Part shown: one piece after another, positions 33,722 through 41,889 of the stretch
How the letters are laid out: every line of letters starts with the position of its first letter
Position numbering within the stretch: the stretch's first letter is position 1
DNA from: CAZAQV01 sp964487255
Lineage (GTDB): Bacteria > Myxococcota_A > Polyangia > Polyangiales > CAZAQV01
DNA: 64,000 nucleotides
Direction of reading: 5' to 3'
NCBI GenBank assembly: GCA_964487255.1
Contig: CAZAQV010000020.1
Location: 1 to 64,000, forward strand
The notes under the pieces: model-generated
The model's input: the letters and a program-made list of their open reading frames with translations, nothing else
What the model was told of the DNA's origin: nothing
The model's database searches: none
Translations under genes and position numbers: made by a program

Positions 33722-33737
33722 CGGCATGCCTCTTGCG
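33722..33737 (+). promoter_or_regulatory. sigma-54 promoter candidate for the CAP-domain lipoprotein
   Basis: Reads CGGCATGCCTCTTGCG: TTGC at -12, GGCA at -24, GG-N10-GC spacing. The predicted start is about 3 bases before the GTG start codon at 33751, which weakens the call. Confidence 0.35.
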
Positions 33738-33750
33738 ATAATCCGCGTGT

Positions 33751-35034
33751 GTGGGAGGCAAACGTCATCGCAGTTGGTGTCTGCAAGCGCTGGTCGTCAC
33801 GACCCTTGCGGCCTGTACGACAGGGACGCTCAACGAGGAAAAAGGCGACTTCCAAAATTTGTTGACCGATCTCGACACAGGTCCCGTCAGTAACGGCGAT
33901 AGTCTAGATGACCCAGGCGACGCGGGAAGCCTTCTACAGCCCGACGGCGCCGCCGCGACTTTCTGTCCTAGGAGTGAAGAAGACTGCGACGTGGTTCCCG
34001 CATGCGCATCACTCGTCGTGTCCAACTGTCAGTGCCGAGTCGTCCCGCTTTCGCTTTGCATCCATAACGACGGATGCTGTCCCAACGGCTGCTCGGCGAA
34101 CGACGACAATGACTGCTCGACATCGTGCGGCAACGGCGTGCTCGAAGGGGGCGAGCTATGCGAAGGCGTGAGCTGCCCTTCTTCGTGCAATGACAATAAC
34201 GCATGCACCCACGACAGGCTTCGCGGCTCGGCAAGCACGTGCGATGCGTCGTGCACATATGTGACGGTCGAAGTTTGCCGAAACGACGACGGCTGTTGTC
34301 CGGCTGGTTGCACAGCCAACGACGACAACGACTGCTCGGCGACGTGCGGCAACGGTGCCGTCGAAGAGGGCGAGGCCTGCGACCCGAAGGGTAGCTGCCC
34401 CACATCGTGTAACGACGGTAACGCATGCACCAGCGACGTACTTACAGGCTCGGCAGACAACTGCAGCGCCGCGTGCAGTCACACCGAAATCACGCAGTGC
34501 ATCGGAGGCGACGGGTGCTGCCCGGGCGGGTGCAGCTTCGACCAAGACGACGACTGCCCGCCCCCTCCCCCACCCTCGAACCCAGATTGTACGGACGCTG
34601 CGAACTGGCCCTGGAGGAGCATCGAGGCCGAAGTCTTCACACTCGTCAACATGGTCCGAACGAGTGGCGCGACCTGCGGCACCACCCAAATGCCTCCGGT
34701 TGGCACACTCAAACGCAACGCGGCACTCGACCAGGCCTCACGCTGCCACTCTGCAGACATGGCAGCGCAAGATTATGTAAGCCACACGAGCCTCGACGGG
34801 CGTTCGCCTTGGATCCGAATGGCGGAGGCCGGTTACACTGGTTCACCAACCGGCGAGAACATTGCGGCCGGCCAGCGCTCGGCGGCCTCCGTGATGGACT
34901 CCTGGATGAAGTCCGAGGGGCACTGCAAAAACATCATGAGTGCAGGTGCCAACGAAGTCGGCATCGGCGCGGTGTTTGAATGGGATGCTCAGAGCATTGC
35001 GCCACTTTGGACGCAAGGGTTTGGGCAACGCTGA
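33751..35034 (+). CDS. CAP-domain lipoprotein with Cys-rich repeats
   Basis: 427 aa from GTG 33751 (MGGKRHRSWCLQALVV, lipobox LAAC). Residues about 70-285 hold three related Cys-rich blocks, each of the form DGCCPxGCxANDDNDCSxxCGNGxxExGExC...SCPxSCNDxNACTxDxLxGSAxxCxAxC. These resemble the disulfide-rich repeats found on many myxobacterial surface proteins. After a poly-Pro linker, residues about 300-427 form a CAP (SCP/PR-1-like) domain with VNMVRTSGATCGT, SRCHSADMAAQDYVSHTSLDG, TGENIAAGQ and GHCKNIMSAGANEVGIG. Function unknown; likely an exposed surface protein. Confidence 0.9.
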   Translation: MGGKRHRSWCLQALVVTTLAACTTGTLNEEKGDFQNLLTDLDTGPVSNGDSLDDPGDAGSLLQPDGAAATFCPRSEEDCDVVPACASLVVSNCQCRVVPLSLCIHNDGCCPNGCSANDDNDCSTSCGNGVLEGGELCEGVSCPSSCNDNNACTHDRLRGSASTCDASCTYVTVEVCRNDDGCCPAGCTANDDNDCSATCGNGAVEEGEACDPKGSCPTSCNDGNACTSDVLTGSADNCSAACSHTEITQCIGGDGCCPGGCSFDQDDDCPPPPPPSNPDCTDAANWPWRSIEAEVFTLVNMVRTSGATCGTTQMPPVGTLKRNAALDQASRCHSADMAAQDYVSHTSLDGRSPWIRMAEAGYTGSPTGENIAAGQRSAASVMDSWMKSEGHCKNIMSAGANEVGIGAVFEWDAQSIAPLWTQGFGQR

Positions 35035-35191
35035 CGGCGCCCGATCTTTGCGTCTTTGCGAAACGCGCGCGCACACACTTCATGCGACACCGACCACCAC
35101 GCAGTTAACAACTGTTTTCACAAGTGTGCGTCGCAGCGCACATGTACGCCTTCTTTATTGTGCAAAAGCTGATTGACTGGGAGATACGACC

Positions 35192-35217
35192 CACCACATA
35201 TTGTTAAATAGGTGGTG
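35192..35217. promoter_or_regulatory. inverted repeat upstream of the basic 114-aa gene
   Basis: CACCAC (35192-35197) and GTGGTG (35212-35217) flank an AT-rich 14-base centre, about 30 bases before the start codon. A TTGACT -35-like box lies just upstream (35174-35179). It could be an operator over a promoter. Confidence 0.3.
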
Positions 35218-35245
35218 ATCTTACGTCCGAGGGAGGACATTAACA

Positions 35246-35590
35246 ATGAGTAGAAGTAACAGTTCAAGAGCAAATCCAAGATTGAGCCAAGACCCCGACG
35301 CAATGCTTCGTAAGATGCTTGCAAATGATAACGGTGTTGATGAGGTGCCTCTGGCGAAGCACAAACGCTTCGCAAAGCGACGCCTTCGCCGCAAGAAGAG
35401 CGTGGGTTACGACTGCTTCTCTGACTACCCAGATGAGGCAACTCGTTCGCACCTTCTGCCGCCCCGCGAACGCATCGAAGCGATTCCCGAAATCGACCTT
35501 GCGGCCGAGCGCGCAAGGCGAGCCTCTCAGGCTCCGCCTCCCATGCCGCCAAGCCCGCAACCGGCGCGCATCCTCAATAAGAAACGTTAG
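35246..35590 (+). CDS. small basic hypothetical protein
   Basis: 114 aa, not recognised. ATG 35246 has a very strong ribosome binding site (GAGGGAGGAC) 8 bases upstream. The middle is strongly basic (KHKRFAKRRLRRKKS) and the C-terminus Pro-rich (APPPMPPSPQPARILNKKR). No domain, signal peptide or membrane segment is seen. A 9-bp hairpin follows the stop codon. The first third uses AT-rich codons unlike the rest of the window. An unrelated frame on the opposite strand (35264-35938) overlaps it; the ribosome binding site and hairpin favour this strand. Confidence 0.65.
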   Translation: MSRSNSSRANPRLSQDPDAMLRKMLANDNGVDEVPLAKHKRFAKRRLRRKKSVGYDCFSDYPDEATRSHLLPPRERIEAIPEIDLAAERARRASQAPPPMPPSPQPARILNKKR

Positions 35591-35938
35591 TATCGAGAAC
35601 GGCAGACCCGTGGGGGAGGTCTGCCGCTCCCATGCCAGCGCCAGCTTTTGTAGCGCGCGCTGCTCTTCAACCCCGAACGTCCGCCTCGAGTATCCAAGCA
35701 CCCCAATCGCTGCCACCACCGCATCGTGTTGGATTCGCGCCAGCTCAAGCGCACGCAGGTGCTTGAGAAGAAGGGACATGCAGCTTGCCAGCAAAGGTGC
35801 GGCGCCTTCCGTGCGAAAGGTGACTAGTAAACGAGTGTAGGAGCATGCTCGGCAACTGCGTTCGGTCTCGTCGCGCTCCCAACCGTCACGCCATGCGCGC
35901 TCGATGCCGGCAAGTTCGGACATCGTCGCACCCGACAA
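35264..35938 (-). CDS. uncertain open frame opposite the basic 114-aa gene
   Basis: 224 codons. The first 116 (35938 to about 35591) lie in otherwise empty sequence and look protein-like (LLKHLRALELARIQHDAVVA, VEEQRALQKLALAWER), with codon use similar to neighbours; the remainder runs antisense to the 35246 gene and looks like shadow. It could be a decayed or short real gene. No ribosome binding site is obvious at ATG 35938 or 35923. The rest of this 578-base stretch (35939-36168) shows only an AT-rich patch (about 36050-36095) that probably holds the promoter of the next gene. Confidence 0.25.
   Translation of the reverse strand: MSGATMSELAGIERAWRDGWERDETERSCRACSYTRLLVTFRTEGAAPLLASCMSLLLKHLRALELARIQHDAVVAAIGVLGYSRRTFGVEEQRALQKLALAWERQTSPTGLPFSILTFLIEDARRLRAWRHGRRSLRGSPCALGRKVDFGNRFDAFAGRQKVRTSCLIWVVREAVVTHALLAAKASLCEAFVLRQRHLINTVIICKHLTKHCVGVLAQSWICS
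35600..35626 (+). terminator. hairpin after the basic 114-aa gene
   Basis: CGGCAGACC and GGTCTGCCG form a perfect 9-bp stem with a 9-base loop, 10 bases after the stop at 35590. No T-tract follows, so it may only stabilise the mRNA end. Confidence 0.45.
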
Positions 35939-36168
35939 GAACCAAGCTCGCCACCATCATCCACTTCACATCTTTTAGTATCCATGGACGGCTGCGAGTT
36001 TCACCCTGTCGCTGTGTCTTGAGAGCCAGTCTGCGTAGGCTCCACATCAAAAAAAACCGCAATAATTATCTTGATGATGTAAGATTTTTACCTTCATCAC
36101 CTTGCACTCTCCCACATTTGGTGAGAAAACACACTTAGCACGCAAGTGTGAACCTGGGGAGGTTTGAG

Positions 36169-36759
36169 ATGGGAAGGAAGCAACGCAATGCGGGGGCGTG
36201 GGCCCTCGATGTGTACAATCGACAACTCAAGAGGAGCGAAGAGGAAAAGCACCGGCTGCAGCGCACGTCCGAGGGTATTCGTTCGGTCGTATCCTTTTAT
36301 TCAGCACAGAATAGCGCGCTGCGAGAGCAGCTCGATGCGGTCGAAGAGGAGCTTCACCGCGTGCGCCAAAAACTTGCCGCTTACGACGAGCTCGAGGGTG
36401 ATGCGGCAATCGAGCGCGCCACCGACAACGCAGCGCTCTCACCGAGCCAAAGCGGAGTGCATCGCATGTACGTGCCCGCCGAAGCGCCGACGGAGCAAAG
36501 CGCTATGGCAAGCAAAACGGTCGATGACCTCACCCTTATTCGGGGCGTCGACGAGCTGACCGAGCAGGTGCTCAACTCGCTGGGTCTCTACACATTCCGG
36601 CAGATCGTCGAGCTCGAAGCAGACGGCTGGGAACACCTCGCGATGTTTGTGCCGGCGCTAGCCCACTCGATGGAGCGGGTGCGCTGGCGCCACGACGCCG
36701 AGTCCCTTTGCCATCAGTGCGGAGCTGCCGAAAGCGACGCGGGGCAACAAGCCGGATAA
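36169..36759 (+). CDS. coiled-coil protein with C-terminal helix-hairpin-helix domain
   Basis: 196 aa from ATG 36169, which has GGGGAGG 7 bases upstream (that site would lie inside the coding region if GTG 36148 were used). Residues about 15-85 are a long coiled coil (KRSEEEKHRLQRTSEG, LREQLDAVEEELHRVRQKLAAYDEL). Residues about 125-160 (DDLTLIRGVDELTEQVLNSLG, YTFRQIVEL) match the helix-hairpin-helix-like motif that in other proteins reads DDLxxIxGIGPxxExxLNxLGIxTF. In the last 15 residues are two Cys (CHQCG). It may bind nucleic acid, but GIGP is replaced by GVDE so binding may be lost. Confidence 0.75.
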   Translation: MGRKQRNAGAWALDVYNRQLKRSEEEKHRLQRTSEGIRSVVSFYSAQNSALREQLDAVEEELHRVRQKLAAYDELEGDAAIERATDNAALSPSQSGVHRMYVPAEAPTEQSAMASKTVDDLTLIRGVDELTEQVLNSLGLYTFRQIVELEADGWEHLAMFVPALAHSMERVRWRHDAESLCHQCGAAESDAGQQAG

Positions 36760-36869
36760 GCCAAAACACCGCGGCGGCTGCGTCGCGCGCTTAAATTCGT
36801 CGAAGAGCTGGGCGTGGTTAGCCCTGGCGGCACTTGCGGCTGCGCTGCGTCGCAGGAGGTAGTCGTTAA

Positions 36870-37502
36870 CTAACTACGACGTTTTTTTCGCCGCGCGCTC
36901 GCTTCGTCGTGGTCGAACTCGCTGCGGTTCGACTCGACCCGCACGCGGCTTCCCGTTCGGATCGCCTCTTCGACCTTGTCCGATGCGGCGTGAACCAGAC
37001 GCGCCGCCATTTCATCGATGGCGTTGACGAAAGCACCCGCAGTCGCTGATTGCTTCCGCTTCGCAGCCTCGCGCTCTTCGCGTTGCCGCTCCTTGTCAAA
37101 CTGCTTTCCCGCTCGCGCGCCGAGCTGCTGCCGGTCGGGAAAAAACGCCCGCTTTGCACCCAGGACAATGCCCATGCCCCAAACGAGAAGCACCCAGTGA
37201 ACCCACCATCCGGGACCGCTAAACCAATCGATGAGCGCCAAACCGCTATTGACCACCGCGTACGTGAACAAGGCATTCCACCAACCGGCGCGCCGCCGCG
37301 TGATCACCTCGGCAACCGAATCTTCGATCGCCCGTTCGCGCCGCAGTGCCATCGCCGCCGGGCCGACTTCGTCCGGGTTGAGCCCCGCTTCGCTAGCGAT
37401 ATCCCGTAGCTCAGCCTCCGTAAAGGTGGTCAGGTCGGCGCCTGAGTCGCGAACCCGCTTGAGAATCTCAACGACCTCTTCGCTTGAATACGACCTCGCC
37501 AC
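36870..37502 (-). CDS. 2TM-domain membrane protein
   Basis: 210 aa. The N-terminal half is helical (EEVVEILKRVRDSGADLTTFTEAELRDIASEAGL). Residues about 65-115 form the '2TM domain' (WWNALFTYAVVNSGLALIDWF, GWWVHWVLLVWGMGIVLGAKRAFF) with two membrane helices. A charged, coiled C-terminal tail follows (KQFDKERQREEREAAKRKQ). Domains of this type are otherwise found at the membrane ends of some histidine kinases and regulators; this protein has no catalytic part, so its role is unknown. Confidence 0.8.
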   Translation of the reverse strand: MARSYSSEEVVEILKRVRDSGADLTTFTEAELRDIASEAGLNPDEVGPAAMALRRERAIEDSVAEVITRRRAGWWNALFTYAVVNSGLALIDWFSGPGWWVHWVLLVWGMGIVLGAKRAFFPDRQQLGARAGKQFDKERQREEREAAKRKQSATAGAFVNAIDEMAARLVHAASDKVEEAIRTGSRVRVESNRSEFDHDEASARRKKRRS

Positions 37503-37604
37503 AAGACGAAGTTATCACGGGTTAGGCGGTGCGCGTAGGCTGGACTCAGAGGGCAACCACCCCGTGCTAGAACGTAGCTCCATCGTGCACGAAAGAGAGA
37601 TGCC

Positions 37605-38579
37605 TTGCGTTTCGCCAAACAAACAAAGAGAAGTCCCACGTCGCGGTGCGGCGCGCGATGCGCCTGCTTTCTGCTGTTCGCCGTGCTGGCAAGTGGATGT
37701 GGAGACGCGCTGCCAACGACACCTGTCTACCTGGGTGGCGGGTCACCACTTCAAACCGAGGGCATTGCGCAGTGCACGCGCGAGCAACCCGACAGCATTC
37801 GTATCGATCCTACGCGTCCCGTCGTCGTTCTCGTCCACGGATGCTTTTCGTCCGGAAGCCGCTTCAAGAAACTCTCAGACGTCTTCACGCTCCACGACCA
37901 ACAGGTGCTTTGCTTCAACTACGACGACCGGGACAGCTTACGTGCCGTGGCGCTGCGCCTACAGACGTTCCTCTACGAACTGCAAAGACGGCTAGACGAC
38001 CAAACCGTGACCGTCGTTGGGCATAGCCAAGGCGGGATGATCTCTCGCATCGCCTTGTCCGATTGGGCGACGCCCCCGGCGAATGCTCGCTTTAGTCTCG
38101 TCACCGTCTCGTCACCGTTGTCAGGGATTGATGCGGCCGAGCATTGTGGTTGGACAGGACTGCATGTCGCAACCCTGGGCATCACCGTGGGCGTATGCGC
38201 GGCGATCGCCGGCTCACCTTGGACTGAAATTCACCCTGGTTCTCGCATTTGGACGGACCCTCTCCAACTCTATCCGCAGGTCAGCGAACACCTCGTGATC
38301 ATCACAAACGAAAAAGGCACGTGTCGCGTACGGGCTGAGGACGGAAGCTGCCAAGAAGACGATTTTGTTTTCACGTCTTCCGAACAGCTCAACCCGAAAA
38401 TCGTTGAGGACGCGCGGGTTCGGGTGGTCACCGCTCGAGCAGGCCATGCGGAGATCGTCGGCGAGTCCGACGTTGAACCGCGAAAGTTGATCGAAATTCT
38501 TCAGCGCTCCAACATCTTGAGGCCCACACCAAAAGACAAGGAAGCCGCACTGACAGCCCTGCTTCGCGGGTGGTTCTAG
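37605..38579 (+). CDS. alpha/beta hydrolase-fold lipoprotein
   Basis: 324 aa from TTG 37605 with GAAAGAGAGA upstream; no better in-frame start exists. Lipobox LASGC near residue 32. The hydrolase core has oxyanion-side VVLVHGCFSSGSRF (HG), the nucleophile elbow GHSQGG near 140, SSPLSGID after it, and a candidate catalytic His in ARAGHAEIVGES near 285. This looks like an esterase/lipase or a peptide-type hydrolase acting outside the inner membrane. It is followed by the cytoplasmic pyrophosphatase gene after 26 bases. Confidence 0.85.
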   Translation: MRFAKQTKRSPTSRCGARCACFLLFAVLASGCGDALPTTPVYLGGGSPLQTEGIAQCTREQPDSIRIDPTRPVVVLVHGCFSSGSRFKKLSDVFTLHDQQVLCFNYDDRDSLRAVALRLQTFLYELQRRLDDQTVTVVGHSQGGMISRIALSDWATPPANARFSLVTVSSPLSGIDAAEHCGWTGLHVATLGITVGVCAAIAGSPWTEIHPGSRIWTDPLQLYPQVSEHLVIITNEKGTCRVRAEDGSCQEDDFVFTSSEQLNPKIVEDARVRVVTARAGHAEIVGESDVEPRKLIEILQRSNILRPTPKDKEAALTALLRGWF

Positions 38580-38605
38580 CGGGTCGTTGCGCTACGCTCG
38601 GGCTT

Positions 38606-39145
38606 ATGCACCCTTGGCACGACCTCGAGACGTTTACGGACGACAAACAGCTCGACTTTCACGCGGTCATCGAGATCTCGCGCGGCTCGAAGGTTAAGTA
38701 CGAACTCGACAAGCCGACGGGCCTCCTGCGCGTGGACCGCGTGCTCTATTCGTCGGTGGTCTACCCCGCCAACTATGGCTTCATTCCGCAAACCTATTGC
38801 GACGATGGCGACCCGCTCGACGTGCTGGTGCTGTGCAGCGAACCTGTACTGCCGCTTACGATCATGCGCGCAAAAGCGATCGGCGTGATGCGCATGAAGG
38901 ACGAAGGCGAAGGCGACGACAAAGTGATTGCCGTGCACGTTGACGACCCGTCATTTTCTGCGTACCGGGACATCAACCAGCTTCCCACCCACGTCGGCAA
39001 AGAGATTCAGCGCTTCTTTGAAGAGTACAAGTCACTCGAAGACAAACAGGTCGAAGTAGACGAGATGCTAGGCGCCGTCGAAGCCGACCGTATCCTGCGC
39101 GCATCCGTCAAACTCTACGCCCAAAACCGCGACACGCTGCGCTAG
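38606..39145 (+). CDS. ppa: family I inorganic pyrophosphatase
   Basis: 179 aa from ATG 38606 (MHPWHDLETFTDDKQLDFHAV). All family motifs are present: KYELDKPTGLLRVDR, YPANYGFIPQTYC, DDGDPLDVLVL, KDEGEGDDKVIAVHVDDP and QRFFEEYKSLEDKQVEV. It hydrolyses pyrophosphate released by biosynthesis. Unlike the copy at 32918-33553 it has no signal peptide. Confidence 0.97.
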   Translation: MHPWHDLETFTDDKQLDFHAVIEISRGSKVKYELDKPTGLLRVDRVLYSSVVYPANYGFIPQTYCDDGDPLDVLVLCSEPVLPLTIMRAKAIGVMRMKDEGEGDDKVIAVHVDDPSFSAYRDINQLPTHVGKEIQRFFEEYKSLEDKQVEVDEMLGAVEADRILRASVKLYAQNRDTLR

Positions 39146-39179
39146 TTCGTCGCGGCAGCGCCTGTGCTAGTGTGCGAGG

Positions 39180-40151
39180 ATGTCAGCATCGAAGGCGAAA
39201 ATCGGGGCAGCATTGGTGGCCGTCATCGTCGGCGGCGGCGGTGTCGCCCTCAAGACGATGAGTAAGGCGGCACGAAGTGTAGACAACGTCGCAGCTGGCG
39301 CCGTCAGCACGAGTCGCAACGCGGACAACTTCGCAAAGTTGGCCGGCGAAGCCAAGCTAGCCCGCGGCGTGGATGACGGAGCCGGTGCCTTGACCGCAGC
39401 CAATCGCTCCGCTGGCGATACCACGCACGCGTGGATGACAGAAGCGACATGGGGCGACGTCAAAACAAACATTGCAGAGTCGTTTGCCACAGAGGGTGCG
39501 AGTCGAGCCATCGAAGCACTTCATGAAGATGACCCAAACCTTCAACTACGAGCGTTTTCGTCGTCGAACCCGACCTTCGCATTTGTGCCCCCGTCGAACG
39601 AGACAGAGGCCCTCGATAACACGGGACGCTCCGTCCTGTTGGATCCGGACTCGCTGCAAATCTTACTCAACGCCCGCACCAACCCGCTGATGCTCGCTGC
39701 CGTTGGAGAGCGCGGTCACATCATCGCGCCCGATGGCTCGAGAGTGGAAGTCGATGGCATACATTACTTGTGCCGTCAGTCGCAGGTGACGTGTTTCGTC
39801 ATCGTCGCTGACAATCAGCAGGACATGATCGAACTCGCTGAGACCTATCAGTCTGTGAGCGGCACCTTTCCAGGCGCAGAGGTCGCGTTGTGGCGACAAC
39901 GCTGGGAAGAGCGACTCGAAGGCAGCAGGTTTTCGATGACCGTCACGCCCTACCCCGAATCTGAAGCGACCAACGCCCTACTCGGGTTCGGCGACAACCA
40001 GCCCGGTACGCAGGGCGAGGGCGAAACAGCCGGATCACCCGGAGACGACACGGTCGACGATGAATCGCAGCTGGCAGAAGAGTACGACCTGGCCGAAGAA
40101 GAAGAGCAGGCTCCTCGCAAGCGCCGCCGCAGACGCCGCCGGGGTCGATAG
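39180..40151 (+). CDS. hypothetical protein with N-terminal hydrophobic segment and acidic-then-basic tail
   Basis: 323 aa, not recognised. Residues 5-25 (KAKIGAALVAVIVGGGGVAL) could be a signal or membrane anchor. A helical Ala-rich region follows to about 130, then a folded-looking domain (about 130-265) with PTFAFVPPSNETEALDN, LLDPDSLQILLNAR, HYLCRQSQVTCFVIVADNQQDMIEL, TYQSVSGTFPGAE. The C-terminus is Glu/Asp-rich and ends in a run of Arg (RKRRRRRRRGR). Two Cys (LCRQSQVTC) might pair. It lies 34 bases after ppa and is followed by a hairpin pair at 40166-40206. Confidence 0.7.
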   Translation: MSASKAKIGAALVAVIVGGGGVALKTMSKAARSVDNVAAGAVSTSRNADNFAKLAGEAKLARGVDDGAGALTAANRSAGDTTHAWMTEATWGDVKTNIAESFATEGASRAIEALHEDDPNLQLRAFSSSNPTFAFVPPSNETEALDNTGRSVLLDPDSLQILLNARTNPLMLAAVGERGHIIAPDGSRVEVDGIHYLCRQSQVTCFVIVADNQQDMIELAETYQSVSGTFPGAEVALWRQRWEERLEGSRFSMTVTPYPESEATNALLGFGDNQPGTQGEGETAGSPGDDTVDDESQLAEEYDLAEEEEQAPRKRRRRRRRGR

Positions 40152-40163
40152 TCCACCTCAACT

Positions 40164-40206
40164 CACGTGTCAACGTCGACACGATCTTGTGTCAACGTCG
40201 ACACGT
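40164..40206. terminator. double inverted repeat between convergent genes
   Basis: GTGTCAACGTCGACAC occurs at 40167-40182 and again at 40189-40204, each a near-palindrome, and the outer CACGTGTC / GACACGTG ends can pair over the whole block. It lies between the 3' ends of the hypothetical gene and the acyl-CoA dehydrogenase gene, as expected of a bidirectional terminator. There is no T-tract, so an operator or protein-binding site is not excluded. Confidence 0.55.
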
Positions 40207-40221
40207 GGAAGTGTGAGCCGC

Positions 40222-41361
40222 TCAAGCTAGGATGCGTCGCGAGATGACGAGACGCTGAACTTCGCTCGTCCCTTCGCCGATTTCGCAAAGCTTCGCGTCA
40301 CGCAAGTGACGCTCGACCGGAAACTCACGCGTGTAGCCGTAGCCACCGTGAACCTGAAGCGCGCGGTTGCATGCTCGCGACGCGGCTTCCGATGCGTACA
40401 GTTTCCCCATCGAGGCTTCTTTCGCGTACGGCTCACCGCTATCAGCCTTGAGCGCGGCTCTCCAAAGCAGCATACGCGCCGCATCAAGTTCAGTCCGCGA
40501 GTCTGCGAGCATCCACTGAATGGCCTGGAACTTCGCGATGGGCTTGCCAAACTGCTCGCGTTCCTTGGCATAGGCAAGTGCAGCCTCAAGCGAACCTTCA
40601 CCCAAACCGAGCGCCATCGCACCGATGCTGACGCGGCCGCGATCGAGGATCTTTAGTGTGTCGATAAAGCCGTGGCCCAGTTCGCCGACCACTGCATCGT
40701 CGCCGAGCTCGACATTCTCAAACGTCAGCTCGCATGTGTCACTCGAACGACAGCCAAGCTTTTCAATGTGCTTCGAGGCCGTAAAGCCCGGTGTACCCAT
40801 CTCCACGGCAAACGCGGTAATGCCCTTTTGCTTGCGCTCAGGTTCGGTCAACGCCAGGACCAAACAGACGCCACCTACCGAGCCCTGGGTGATGAACATC
40901 TTGGTACCGTTGAGGACCCATTTATCACCCTGTTTCACGGCACGCGTCGCCAACCCCGCGGCATCGGAGCCCGAACCTGGTTCGGTCAGCGCCCAAGCAC
41001 CGAGGATCTCGCCGGTCGCCAAGCGCGGTAGGTACTTTTTCTTTTGTGCTTCGCTTCCAAAGGTCATGATGTGCGAAGAACCGAGGCCGTTGTGCGAAGC
41101 CACCGTAAGCGCGAGCGACCCGTCCACGCGCGCAAGCTCTTCGACAATGATCGCATAAGCTAGCGTGTCGAGTCCTGAGCCTCCGTACTCTTCTGGGATG
41201 CGAATCCCTAGAAAGCCGAGTTCGCCGAGCTTGGGCACGACTTCCGAAGGGAAGCGCTCATCTTCGTCCCACTTGCGCGCGTAGGGCGCGACCTCTTTTT
41301 GGGCGAAGGTTCGCGCGGTGTCGCGAATCGCTCGATGAACGTCGCTCAGATCAAAGTTCAT
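40222..41361 (-). CDS. acyl-CoA dehydrogenase
   Basis: 379 aa flavoprotein that oxidises acyl-CoA thioesters at the alpha-beta bond. FAD/substrate motifs are ALTEPGSGSDAAGL, KMFITQGSVGG, and GGYGYTREFPVERHLRDAKLCEIGEGTSEVQR, in which the Glu of GEGTSE is the catalytic base in short-chain family members. The chain-length specificity cannot be read. Its ATG overlaps the stop of the B12-binding gene by 4 bases, tying it to branched or odd-chain acyl-CoA metabolism. Confidence 0.95.
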   Translation of the reverse strand: MNFDLSDVHRAIRDTARTFAQKEVAPYARKWDEDERFPSEVVPKLGELGFLGIRIPEEYGGSGLDTLAYAIIVEELARVDGSLALTVASHNGLGSSHIMTFGSEAQKKKYLPRLATGEILGAWALTEPGSGSDAAGLATRAVKQGDKWVLNGTKMFITQGSVGGVCLVLALTEPERKQKGITAFAVEMGTPGFTASKHIEKLGCRSSDTCELTFENVELGDDAVVGELGHGFIDTLKILDRGRVSIGAMALGLGEGSLEAALAYAKEREQFGKPIAKFQAIQWMLADSRTELDAARMLLWRAALKADSGEPYAKEASMGKLYASEAASRACNRALQVHGGYGYTREFPVERHLRDAKLCEIGEGTSEVQRLVISRRILA

Positions 41362-41774
41362 AGCTCACGCTCCGTAGCAGGCGTGACATTGTCTTTGACC
41401 CACTCGATGATCTGCGAAAGCGGCGTACCGGGTGTGAACAGGCCCTTCACACCCGCTTTCTGCAGGCGCTCGAAATCGTCGTCGGGAATGATTCCGCCAC
41501 CGAAGAGCACAATGTCTTCGGCGCCCGCGGCTTTCATCGCGTCCATCACCGCGGGAAAGAGCGTATTGTGCGCGCCGCTCATGATCGAAAGTCCGACCGC
41601 GTCGACGTCCTCTTGCACCGCCGCGGCTGCGATCATCTCGGGCGTCTGGTGGAGCCCGGTGTAGATCACCTCGAACCCCGCGTCCCGCAAAGCCCGCGCG
41701 ACGACCTTTGCGCCGCGGTCGTGACCATCAAGCCCTGGCTTGGCCACCAAGATCCTGATCTTCTTCTCGCCCAT
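41358..41774 (-). CDS. cobalamin-binding subunit of methylmalonyl-CoA mutase type
   Basis: 138 aa from ATG 41774 (MGEKKIRILVAKPGLDGHDRGAKV); the open frame extends upstream to 41810. DGHDRG carries the cobalt-ligand His, followed by GFEVIYTGLHQTPEM, GLSIMSGAHNTLF and LFGGGIIPDDD, all typical of B12-binding domains of methylmalonyl-CoA and related mutases. The large catalytic subunit is not in this window. ATGA overlap with the acyl-CoA dehydrogenase gene implies coupling. It might serve isobutyryl- or ethylmalonyl-type mutases as well. Confidence 0.92.
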   Translation of the reverse strand: MGEKKIRILVAKPGLDGHDRGAKVVARALRDAGFEVIYTGLHQTPEMIAAAAVQEDVDAVGLSIMSGAHNTLFPAVMDAMKAAGAEDIVLFGGGIIPDDDFERLQKAGVKGLFTPGTPLSQIIEWVKDNVTPATEREL

Positions 41775-41889
41775 GTGCACGGACTTACTGACTTTTTGAC
41801 AAAATCTCAAGCCGACTTCGCACCGCCGCCACCAATCGTCCCGCCCTCTGGAGAGTGGCAGAACGATGATTTCATTGCATAACTAGTGC

